Assembly: GCA_907163375.1 (NCBI GenBank)
Contig: CAJQUW010012959.1
Span: 124,001 to 188,000 of the forward strand
Source: Prostheceraeus crozeri
Lineage: Eukaryota; Platyhelminthes; Polycladida; Euryleptidae
Reading direction: 5' to 3'
DNA length: 64,000 nucleotides
This document shows, piece by piece, positions 55,239-64,000 of the stretch. Position numbers and translations under genes: made by a program. The notes under the pieces were generated by a model. That model did no database searches. It was given only the letters and a program-made list of their open reading frames with translations, and was not told where the DNA came from. Within the stretch, counting starts at the first letter, position 1. Every line of letters begins with the position of its first letter.

Positions 55239-55911
55239 CACTGTAAATTGCTCAATACCAATCACATACGAAGGATGCATATCAAAATATTTTTTTGGTA
55301 TATTTCTGTATTCTCTTGGTATATATTTGTATGCTTTTCGTATGTTATTTCAAATGTGGTATGGTTTACATACTAAAGCCATACCAGCACAATGTTAAAA
55401 GAAAGCATAAATCATTTCCTAAGTACGTTGATTTGAGGCCTTTTGTCAATAAATATCACACTAATGTTGCTACTGTTTTGTAAGTAGTGAGATAATGACA
55501 TTCAAGAGTCATACTTTAAATACCGAATTCGATTTTAATACACGTAAGTCTAAGGCACTTCATGAATAATCAATAAGATTTCAACCATCAGCAATTATGC
55601 ATTGTGTAATTTTGAAATTAAGCATATTATCAATCCTAAATAAAAACACATTATAATTCATGAACGCAAAAAATAGTATAAGTCAACAAGATTTCACTAA
55701 AGATATCGTTTAAATGAAATGATGTTTAACAACTTGGGTCATAAAGTAGAGTTAACTAAACGTCCTGTTAATGTTGCGGGACAAATAGCATCGACGACAT
55801 ATTCGTGGAGCATAAAATTTACAATAAATCTGATGTACGTACATATCACTGTATCAAACAAAAAATATTCACGACTGGTATTACCGAAAAAAGTTTTTTG
55901 ACAGTAGTATG

Positions 55912-55977
<66 letters not shown>

Positions 55978-56281
55978 TATGTGACTTAAAGCTTCACATA
56001 CCAAACACATACCAGAGGCATACGAGTAAGGATGAATTTGCATCGGTTCTCGTATATGAAACATACCAACAATTCGCATTTCAGTGTAAAACAACCAATC
56101 ACAGATAGAATAGTTCACATCGCTACATACCAATCACATAATAAAGTAAGTGAGATGTGGTATGAAAAACATACTAGATCTCTGTAGACATACCAGAATC
56201 TCGTATCAGATGTTAGTTTCAAATTGTATGTGATTTTGTTATATGTTTGTATGTAATTTTCGTATCCAGCGATTTACAGTG
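55239..56281. mobile_element. Putative MITE with CACTGTAAAT ends
   Basis: Inverted ends CACTGTAAATTGCT and CACTGTAAATCGCT with TA on both sides; interior rich in GGTATGT/ACATACC motifs and a (TA)n run. No coding capacity. Confidence 0.5.
55914..55974. repeat. (TA)n microsatellite
   Basis: About 60 bp of uninterrupted TA dinucleotides. Confidence 0.95.
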
Positions 56282-57319
56282 TACATATCTTCCTGCACCC
56301 CGCCTTGTATCCGAAAGTGAATTTCGTGTTGACCTACTCGATCCTGGGTCCTACCGGCACTTGTGCCCGGAGCCGGTTGCTCCTGAGTTAGCTATCAGCT
56401 ACATACGAAATTTTTAAGCGAATTCAACCGAAGCTATGGTATATTTTTTGCTTTTATTTAGCCAAAGATAGCATAAAGCGGAGTGAAGTAATGCGATGAC
56501 AATTATTGCAAACCTAATTCAATCTTCTAGAAGTGTAGGAACCACGCGTGGAGGAGCCAGTATACGTACATTCATTTCAAATGCATCCGTGTGGCACGTA
56601 TCACGCTAATCATCTCAGAATTGTAGCTTGGAGATTGACTGCCATATGCTCGCATGAAGATGGTTAATTGCAACCTAGGACCTGATGGACGGTGTCACCG
56701 CGCACACGTCATCAGCAACTTGGTTGATTATCCCTTAATTTTACATTGAATATTTTGTAGACCTCATTGCTGATATCCGCTGTCGATGATTCTAACTTAG
56801 TTGACATTTATCCCATTTACAATTATAAAATTACCTGTTTGCCAAGACGAGTAATCTGAATGACATACCAGTATTTGTACCGGTATTTACATTAAGGCAT
56901 TTGGAAACGCATTTGGTCGTTGACGCAATTAACCGAAACTATATCGTTGCATGCAGATGTCCCACGTAAGAGGGCCTTCCTCGAAATGACATCTCAGTAT
57001 TGGCATGCAAGGAAACAGTCGGAATAATTTAACAAATTGGCAGTAAAAATTTAGAAAGATACACAGCTCTTCAAGCTCGTCCGTCTAAGAAATTAGTAAT
57101 CTTTCCTTTATTAAACTGCATGAACGATAACTCTTGCTTTAACATCCTTCGTTTGTTCAGCTTTCTCCGCGGAGTTGTAATGAGAATGATGAAAAATGCA
57201 CCCAATTCATTTGTATTTTGTTTTCTGATGGAATTTGTCTGATTTCAGTCAACTTTCGGGGTGACTGGATAAAAATTTCGATTTTATGAAAGCGCTGCCA
57301 AATGTCGTTCGTTCAAACA
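56282..57319. other. No gene recognised
   Basis: Right interior of the outer element; no recognisable feature. Confidence 0.4.
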
Positions 57320-57485
57320 TAACCGGTTTAACCCCGGAGTTTACACCGACGATGGAGTTAACTCCGGAGTTAACCCCAGAGTAACCTCCGGAGTTAACTC
57401 TGGAGTTTACTCCGGGGTTAACTCTGGGTTTGGGTAAACGGAGTAAACACTAACACCTACACTTACACCGGACATGAACTCAACT
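57320..57485. repeat. Palindromic subterminal repeats, right end of outer element
   Basis: GGAGTTAACTCCGGAGTTAA-type motifs ending ACACCGGACATGAACTCAAC at 57483; counterpart of 25548-25830. Confidence 0.75.
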
Positions 57486-57795
57486 AATGTTTGTTAAATT
57501 AGCAACATTAGCAACTCGATGACGTGCTATTACTTTCATGCTCAACCTCAAGAGAATCTTCTTAAGCGTGATCATGTCACATAGGCAACCTGTCACTTGC
57601 AGAACAAAATCACATAACCAAAGATAATGATTTCAATTAACTTTGAAAGATGTAAATGGGTCCACATCACTATTCAGATTCAAGAAATGAAACATGAATT
57701 TAGCAAATCATAAAACCATGCCGGTGAAAATTGAATTAAAAACTTGAAATTTCAGCCATGTAAGCACGAATAATATCGCGACTTTCCATGAAGAC
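57486..57795. repeat. Right half of an interrupted dispersed repeat
   Basis: Homologous, inverted, to 62398-62700; starts with the AAT target copy. Confidence 0.65.
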
Positions 57796-58188
57796 CTCCA
57801 ATTCCTACTCTATGTTACAGCCATTGCCAAAGCGGAAGCATAGCCTACACGAGCTCGTATAAGCTCGCACAGCTTCATAAGCATATTTACTTTCTTCACC
57901 TACAATCTCTACATATTCAAATCTGGCGCCTTGATTTGGCTTTAAACATTGATTTGGTGCAATGTTAAAGGCTAAACTTTTAATTAAATAAATTTTCATT
58001 TTTGCACAGTAATTATATCATTAGCGGAATGAATAAACGAACAAAATAGCTAATTGAGTGGACAACTGGGTGAACTGAAAATGTCCCTCGTTCGATTGCA
58101 CACATAAGAACTATATTCGAAATCACTAATCGAATTTACGTAATTAAGAGCTTACTAGACGAGACTTGAATTTGAAAATGCATTTTAC
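57796..58188. other. No gene recognised
   Basis: A 64-codon minus-strand frame (57805-57999) has no recognisable features. Confidence 0.4.
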
Positions 58189-58379
58189 CTAATGGGACAT
58201 CACATCCCAAGTTTTGTCATCTCGGATCAGTCCCCGTACGTAGTCACCCATCATAACCCCTCGTAACGGCTCCCGAAGTACAGAAGATCTTGGTGGAATC
58301 GTTCCCATTCCTCTTCGGCGTGCTCAAGGTGAGTGTCAAGAATATGCACTTTTAAAGACATTCCGCGGCCCATGTTGCA
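58189..58379 (-). pseudogene. Fragment of a transposon-associated protein (SLKVH...ERFHQD motif)
   Basis: Minus strand: CNMGRGMSLKVHILDTHLEH, EEEWERFHQDLLYFGSRYEG, a one-base frame change, then MMGDYVRGLIRDD. This series (MSLKVHFLHSHL, GERFHQDI, RYQG, MMGDYxWxLxR) recurs in uncharacterised repeat-encoded proteins of many invertebrates, as far as I recall. Truncated and frameshifted. Confidence 0.5.
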
Positions 58380-58944
58380 GCAGTTTTCACAAGTGAACGA
58401 ACAAGGTCCGCATACTTTTGCGCTCTCTGATTTTCAAGAAATCTTTGACCACAGCTGCGAAACCTCTCCAAGCTCTCGTTTCTGTTTTTGCGAACTGTAG
58501 TTTTATTAAGTTTTATATTGCCAATATAGATTTATGTATTTCATGTAAAGAGTCTGCTCAAGTCACTATCCAAATTAATAATGAGTCATTATTTGACCTG
58601 TAAATTATGTGGGCCCATGTAGCCTAATTTGTCAAATTAAAATTGCAGAGTGAAAAATTCAAAATCAAGAATAAGTCAGTTCAAGCGATGTTGATAAATA
58701 ATTGATTGATGAATCTAAATAGCGGCAATTACTTGATTGCTTCCATCAAATTGCAATTAATTTTTGATAACCACTGCATTGGATATTAGTCAATGTCATC
58801 ACAGACAGCCGTATGAACAGGTATGAGGAAAGGGTCATCTGCTGACGCATTTTCCAATGTGAATTGCAACCATTTTCCACTCATAAAATTGCATGTTTCA
58901 TCGATAGGAATGAATTTTGAGTCGTATGTACAGCAAATTTCACA
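58380..58944. other. No gene recognised
   Basis: AT-rich downstream flank of the lectin gene. Confidence 0.4.
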
Positions 58945-59727
58945 TCAGATTAAAAACGGATCCTTTCTCGCCTCGCATAGAGCGTAAAATGCGTCACCGC
59001 ATGTAATGTCATTCAACAAAAACCAGTAGGCACGGGAGTAAGTTATCTGCAGACATTTTTCTGAAAGAGACGATGGTTGATGTGTACCGAATCCAACCCT
59101 GTACGTAGCTGGAGTGTTATCAGTTAAAGTGATCAACCGACCACTTGGGTTTTTCCATCCAAACCATATCTTATATCCCCAGGACATTGCCCAAGAAACG
59201 TAATATTGATTGGGAAGTTGATAAATCAAGTTTGTGATGTATGTGAATTCTGATTTGCTTTGAGGGATCCATAAGTACATGCCCAATCGTCCACACATGG
59301 TATTCATCTGTGTCCATGAGCCGGGACTCCGTGTTAACGCATAAACGGAAGTTCCGTAATGCCACACTTCTGTTGTCCATGTACCTTGTGTGAGAATCTT
59401 GGTGTGCTTCTGCCTGATGCCTGCCAATTCAGAACTAGTCTTGGGTTTACAAACGCATGCCATTGTCTGACATTTCTTTTTAGTGTGAAAATAAGACATA
59501 CATGAAGCGTCCTGGCTGCAAATAACAGCGCATTTTAATCGTGACACCACGGTGTTGTAAGCTTGTAAATTACAGGAAGAACATGCCACTTTTCCAACAT
59601 ATTGAATGTAATTTGGATCCACTCTTGAATATCGAGTAACCGTTGGAATTTCCTTACCTTCAATTTCTGAGCTATGGATAAGAAAAGCAAATACTGTCTG
59701 TAGAACAAGAAGACGTCGCCTAGGCAT
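58945..59727 (-). CDS. Secreted PAN/Apple plus C-type-lectin-domain protein
   Basis: 260 aa in a single exon from ATG 59727. The first ~24 residues (MPRRRLLVLQTVFAFLIHSS) form a signal peptide. Residues ~45-100 are PAN/Apple-like (CSSCNLQAY, CAVICSQDASCMSYF, CQTMACVC); residues ~120-255 are a C-type lectin fold (YALTRSPGSWTQMNTMCG, LWIPQSKSEFTYI, WFGWKNPSG, EKCLQITYSR, CGDAFYALCE). The Ca-binding EPN/QPD and WND motifs are not evident (LLNDITC stands near the WND place), so sugar binding is uncertain. An in-frame TTG start at 59775 is possible but the signal peptide favours 59727. Likely an extracellular recognition protein. A dead copy lies at 2385-2896. Confidence 0.8.
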   Translation of the reverse strand: MPRRRLLVLQTVFAFLIHSSEIEGKEIPTVTRYSRVDPNYIQYVGKVACSSCNLQAYNTVVSRLKCAVICSQDASCMSYFHTKKKCQTMACVCKPKTSSELAGIRQKHTKILTQGTWTTEVWHYGTSVYALTRSPGSWTQMNTMCGRLGMYLWIPQSKSEFTYITNLIYQLPNQYYVSWAMSWGYKIWFGWKNPSGRLITLTDNTPATYRVGFGTHQPSSLSEKCLQITYSRAYWFLLNDITCGDAFYALCEARKDPFLI

Positions 59728-60142
59728 TGTCAAAACATGAGAAAGTGTGTACTGACATGAAGATATACTTCTCAATTTTCAACCGAAACGCACATTGGAA
59801 AATGAATCTGCCAATACAGAATCAACGTTTGTAATTAGCGATATGTCAGCCATTTTTTTTCCATTAATCTCAAATTCGATTCATCATTCACTAATTTCAA
59901 GTTGATCTTCTTATCTCTCAAAATTTGACCGGAAATATTAAGTATTTTCTCTCCACAGAGCGATTACAAGCAATCAACATTTTTTTTGTCAGCCAAACGA
60001 TCGGTGGCAATGAAGTTTATTTTTTCGGAATATTATGAACACGAGAAGTAATAATAATTTGCTGCGTCCAAATTTGTTTCAGTGAACGTTTAGAGATAAC
60101 CACGTGACAAACAGCCATTTTTCTACACAAGAAAAAGAAATA
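59728..60142. other. Upstream region of the lectin gene
   Basis: The first ~170 bp are conserved at 2940-3100; no clear TATA box. Confidence 0.4.
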
Positions 60143-61798
60143 CAGTCCGTTTCATAAAAAGTGGATCATACTAAAATTTGACAAAATAAAACATAAGTAT
60201 GATACAGAAAGCATTTTTCATGTTATTTCATATCCCTAATATATCGAAATGTCCTTATATAATCTGATAAGCTATGATACAGTAACGGTTCTTAAGAAGC
60301 TAATATTTTGTGGCCCTACCTTTATTGTCAATGACATTACCAATTTGTCTAGGCATTGATTCGATGATATCGTTGATTTTTGACTGATCTAACTTTCTCC
60401 ACTCTCTTTTTAACAGTGACGTAAGTTGTGATACGCCATCTGTAGGTAGCAGTGAACGACGAACGTTACGTTTTAGAATACTCCATACATTTTCTATGGG
60501 ATTCAGATCAGGAGAACGAGCTGGCCAAGATAATGTCCTAAGCCCTAATTGAGACTTGCATAAGTTGACTCTACTACTCCTGTGACACGTAGCATTATCA
60601 TCCATAAATGACCAAGTCGATGGATCACCAAGTTGATCTGTCATTTGGCCAATGTTCATTCGTAAAACATTCACATAGCGTTCAGAATTCATGGTTCCTT
60701 GCTGTATGTGAAGTTCAGAGCGGCCATTGGTCCAAATGCCAGCCCAAATCAGTAGAGTCGCACCACCTTGTACCCGGAGACGATGTAAATGTCTCGGAAT
60801 TTCCTGATCAGATCTTATCCATAATCTCAATCGACCATCACTATCCTTCAGACAGACTGATGCCTCATCAGACCAGACAACCCGATCCCATTGATTTCGT
60901 CAGTGACAATGACTCATTGCCCATCTGAGACGTCTTTTTGTATGCTGATCTGATAATTCGATCTGAGAGGGCCTCTTACAGCTCTTGAAATTCGACTCAA
61001 TAAGTCTTCTACGAATAGTGGACTTAGAAATAGACGAGATTAGTGCAACCATCTCAGTTAACGAGAGACTTGGACCAACTTTAACAAATCTCAAAATTAG
61101 GCGGTCTCTACGTTTGGATGTTTTGCGTGGACGGCCAGAGCCCTCTTTACGACAGAGTCGAAAATCATCATTATGCCATCGATGCACATTTGTGTAAGGG
61201 ACATTTAGTCGCTTGATTGTAGCTCGCAAAGAAAACCCTAGTTCTAGCAAGGCTGACACTTTGCCTTTTGTGAATGCGATCTCGTTATTTTTCATTTGTG
61301 CTTTGTATTGTTTTCAACCGGTAAGAGATACATTTCTAGCTGAAAGCAATCAGGAGTGCTGCCAACACCACCGCAACGAAGTCAGGAAGCTATGGAACAT
61401 GAAGTCCAGTTAATCACATGTAGCAGTTACATTATTGTTGATGAATAATGGTGCTATACTGGCTCTGATTGACCGATTTTCTTTATTTTTGTTTTGCTTG
61501 ATAGCTTTTGGCTTGCAGAACAACATAATACATAACAAAGGAAACAAATGTAATTTTATAAGAGTGAGGTATGATTTTGTGTAACATTGCTAAATGAAGA
61601 TCAAATTATCTACTACTTTTTTATCTATAACAGGAAAACAACTCAATATTCATGCTTGAAATTTCCAACAATGATATTAGTAAGCACAATTGACATATCT
61701 TCCAAATTTCAGAGAAATTCGTTCAAGTTTGGCGGAGTTAGACAAAGTTGAACTTAAGGCGATGTTTAAGGGTGATCCATTTTTTATGAAACAATCTG
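60143..61798. mobile_element. Tc1-type transposon
   Basis: Inverted ends CAGTCCGTTTCATAAAAAGT and CAGATTGTTTCATAAAAAAT flanked by TA (60141-60142, 61799-61800); 1,656 bp with one transposase gene on the minus strand. Confidence 0.88.
60300..61295 (-). pseudogene. Tc1 transposase (DD34E) with one nonsense codon
   Basis: N-terminal paired HTH domains (KVSALLELGFSLRATIKRL; GSGRPRKTSKRRD as GRPR hook), then catalytic Asp in VVWSDEAS, second Asp in FMDDNATCH and Glu in SPDLNPIENVW with 34 residues between the last two. The frame is open except for TGA at 60900, at a position where relatives usually have Trp. Ends at 60300. Otherwise well preserved, so the insertion is probably recent. Confidence 0.88.
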
Positions 61799-61800
61799 TA

Positions 61801-62397
61801 ATTTTCTGGTGAAAGATAGATCTCTATGGAGCTCCCTGTGAGAGTTTCACTGAAATAGATAAAATGAGTCATGTTTTTCATCTTTTTTCAAAAAGACCTA
61901 ATATTCAATTCAAGCATTTACTTTATAGCATTTATTTACAAATGTTGATAAGTAACCTTATATTATACCATCTATCAGTTAATCATGCTATGAGGCCAAT
62001 CAATGAATGTCACATTTCAACAATGAAGCATTAAACATAGAATGAGGAGATGGACCCATGGAACAAATATTAATTTTGAAACAAACAAAGTCGCAAGCAT
62101 AGAGTAGGGACATATATACAGAGTGTCGACTCAAAAAAGTATCTGTATACAGTGAACATTTTTATATCAAAAGATTCAGTTTTTTGCGGAGATTGCGTTC
62201 CCGTGGTCAAAAAATTTATTTGAGCACTTTTGAAAAAAATCAAAATTTGTCAATTTATATACTACCGAGATGACTCTCATATATAAGTAGTATGAAACAA
62301 GTTGGATATCAAAAGAAATGAATATTTGATAACAAGCATTCTCACTAAGCGGAAATTAAGCTGATTGTCAAGGGAATTTCATGAACGGCATTATGAT
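61801..62397. other. No gene recognised
   Basis: AT-rich flank; no feature seen. Confidence 0.4.
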
Positions 62398-62842
62398 GGA
62401 AGTCTTCATGAAAAAGTCGAGATCTTATTGTGTTTTCTTGGCTGAAATTTCAAGTTTTTAATTCAATTTTCACTGGCATGATTTCATGATTCACTAGATT
62501 CATGTTTCATTTCTAGAATCTGAATAGTGATGTATGTGGAACCATTTGCATCTTACAAAGTTAAATGAAGTCATTGTCTTTGATTATGTGATTTTGCTAC
62601 GTCAGTGGTAGGCTGCCTGTGAGATGATCACGCTTAAGAAAATACTCTTGAGGTTGAGCATGAAAGTAATAGGAACCCATCGAATTGCTAATTTAGCAAG
62701 CACTACCTCTCCAAGGCTGTCATGAGAATCTGTGAAATACCATCATTCCTTCTGCATTACAATCATGATCACTCAATTCCGTGGCATTTCCTTCAAAACT
62801 GCAAAAATTTGCATATCTATGGTCGCATGCTTATTGCCAAAA
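62398..62842. repeat. Uninterrupted copy of the repeat split by the nest
   Basis: The complement reads as 25411-25547 followed directly by 57489-57795, with no outer element between (junction near 62700). Confidence 0.6.
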
Positions 62843-63656
62843 TATGGACAAGCAGTGACATAATAACAATAGACGAGATAGGAAAGTGATCTGACATATC
62901 AACTCAAAAATCTAACATATCAGTTTTAATATATTTTGGCAGCAAGGGGAAATTGTATTGCATGAGGGAGAATTAATTAATTGCATATTTGCAATTGAAT
63001 TACAATTATTTTGCACCGTTTGAATAGATTAACTTTTCAATAATTATTCCACTCTGGCGTATTAGGCTACATACGTCTACACAATCATTTTGACCAATCA
63101 CATAATGGCTAATTGACAATTTGGACTGTGGTTTGTGTAGATCCTCTACATGAAATACATATGACTATTTTCTTATTTGGATGTGAATATTGCCAAATAT
63201 TATTACAGACCTAGGTTCGTGCGTCATAATTAAAGTGATAATCAGTTATTAAAGCAAGTCAATGAATAATAACACAGACCTAAATAATCGAAGATAAAGT
63301 AGAGTTTTAAAAATGATCATTGAAGTACCATTAAAGACATATAAGCGGATTTAAGGGGGCTACCGTGCTCAGGCCCCCCTTCGGTATGAAATTAATGGTG
63401 TAAATATTATTTGTACGAGTTCTTCAGATAGCGCTGTAATTAATTTCTATCAAGATCTTTTACCGGATGACAGTGAAGAGCAGAATGAGAGCTGTTTTGA
63501 GAGCAGAATTTGATGGTTCGCTTACGAAATGGTCAACAACTGATATCAGCGTACGTCCATGTAACGACATCGATTCAATGATTTAAACTGATTAAAATTT
63601 TTATCCTAACATATTTGTCATTTTTTTTAAAAAATATTTGCGACAATACCAGTATC
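62843..63656. other. No gene recognised
   Basis: AT-rich; no feature seen. Confidence 0.4.
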
Positions 63657-63839
63657 AACAGCGACGCCGGAAAGAACGTTTTGTATGATGAAGTATTTGA
63701 AAACTATCTACGCAATAAGATATCACCACAGCAACGTTTAACAGGTCTGGCACTATTGTACTGTTACGATGACATTCGCACCAATGTGGACTCTTTAATT
63801 GATGAATTCAAACATAAAGATATACTTCTGAAGTTTTAA
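63657..63839 (+). pseudogene. hAT-type transposase C-terminal fragment
   Basis: QQRLTGLALLYCYDDIRTNV and DSLIDEFKHKDILLKF, then stop, match the last ~40 residues of hAT/ZMYM-like dimerisation domains (RLxGLALLxI...VIDxFAxxxxRxLxF). The preceding CERxFS part is absent. Confidence 0.5.
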
Positions 63840-64000
63840 AATCTTTTTGATGTCATACTGAATAAGGACCTTCACTTAGTGCTTGATCTCTGAATTGATT
63901 GAGCCGGGACTCATTGGGTGGATGGATTTTAATGAAATATCCTATGAAAGAAAAATTTCATCTTAAGTAAGCTTATGAATTAAAAAATGGAATAGATATT

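Larger units (their letters stand above)
25548..57485. mobile_element. Outer DNA transposon with 3-bp duplication, host of the whole nest
   Basis: Inverted ends AGTTGAGTTCATGTCCGG at 25548 and 57485, each followed inward by GTGTAAGTGT and palindromic CCGGAGTTAACTCCGG-type repeats, are flanked by AAT (25545-25547 and 57486-57488). The uninterrupted relative at 62398-62842 supports the insertion. No transposase of its own is recognised; a Harbinger- or CACTA-like non-autonomous element is possible. Confidence 0.55.

Noticed and set aside
55846-56133. 95-codon minus-strand frame with a long Ile-Tyr run
   Set aside because: It is the translation of the (TA)n microsatellite.
1-64000. CRISPR arrays, tRNA and rRNA genes
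   Set aside because: No spaced identical repeats, cloverleaf or rRNA-like stretches were recognised, and the genome is animal.

Overview
The window is AT-rich animal DNA, probably from a marine invertebrate; the phylum cannot be fixed from the sequence. It has spliceosomal introns, TATA boxes, AATAAA signals, a secreted PAN/C-type-lectin gene, Crypton-type recombinases, Penelope, Harbinger, hAT, Tc1 and piggyBac elements, and a protein-primed family-B DNA polymerase of Polinton (Maverick) type. Almost nothing is conventional host coding sequence: the only intact host-like gene is a PAN/lectin gene at 58945-59727 (minus), with a decayed relative at 2385-2896. The rest is a stack of mobile elements.

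Region 1 (1-3752): remnants of a Crypton-type tyrosine recombinase, a hAT transposase and the lectin pseudogene. Region 2 (3753-19401): a decayed Polinton-like element with terminal inverted repeats (right end truncated), carrying a coiled-coil protein gene, DNA polymerase B, a DEDDh exonuclease-like gene, three related genes of about 140-150 codons, two related genes of about 200 codons and a possible PC4-like gene. I found no integrase, packaging ATPase, protease or capsid gene in it. Region 3 (19402-25547): MITE-like foldbacks, a LINE RNase H remnant and a second recombinase remnant.

Region 4 (25548-57485) is a nest of insertions that can be unpicked from target-site duplications. An outer element (3-bp duplication AAT) holds Penelope sequences; a Penelope GIY-YIG gene is split by a Harbinger element (3-bp duplication CTG, 27760-54164); the Harbinger transposase gene is split by a hAT element (8-bp duplication CGACATGG, 28431-30929) and again by a 19.9-kb Polinton-like element (6-bp duplication CATGTY, 31367-51291). 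That last element is a giant palindrome: two arms of about 9 kb around a 141-bp spacer, both carrying the same genes. The left arm contains a piggyBac insertion (37969-40271) whose empty site is still visible in the right arm. A small palindromic Penelope derivative with hammerhead-like cores lies at 52024-53082.

Region 5 (57486-64000): an interrupted repeat, the lectin gene, a Tc1 element disabled by one visible nonsense codon, and a hAT fragment.

The most notable signal is at the 3' ends of the Polinton-like genes. Two different genes, in five copies, share one layout: TATA box, main coding exon, a 62-nt intron placed at or a few codons before the stop, then a 6-bp-stem/4-nt-loop hairpin like the histone mRNA 3' stem-loop, and 3-4 nt further on a twister self-cleaving ribozyme whose predicted cut lies 7-8 nt after the hairpin. 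Other genes of the same family have the hairpin alone, a hairpin with a CAAGAAAGA box, or an ordinary AATAAA signal. This suggests a transposon or virus-like element that makes histone-like, possibly non-polyadenylated mRNAs using its own ribozyme.
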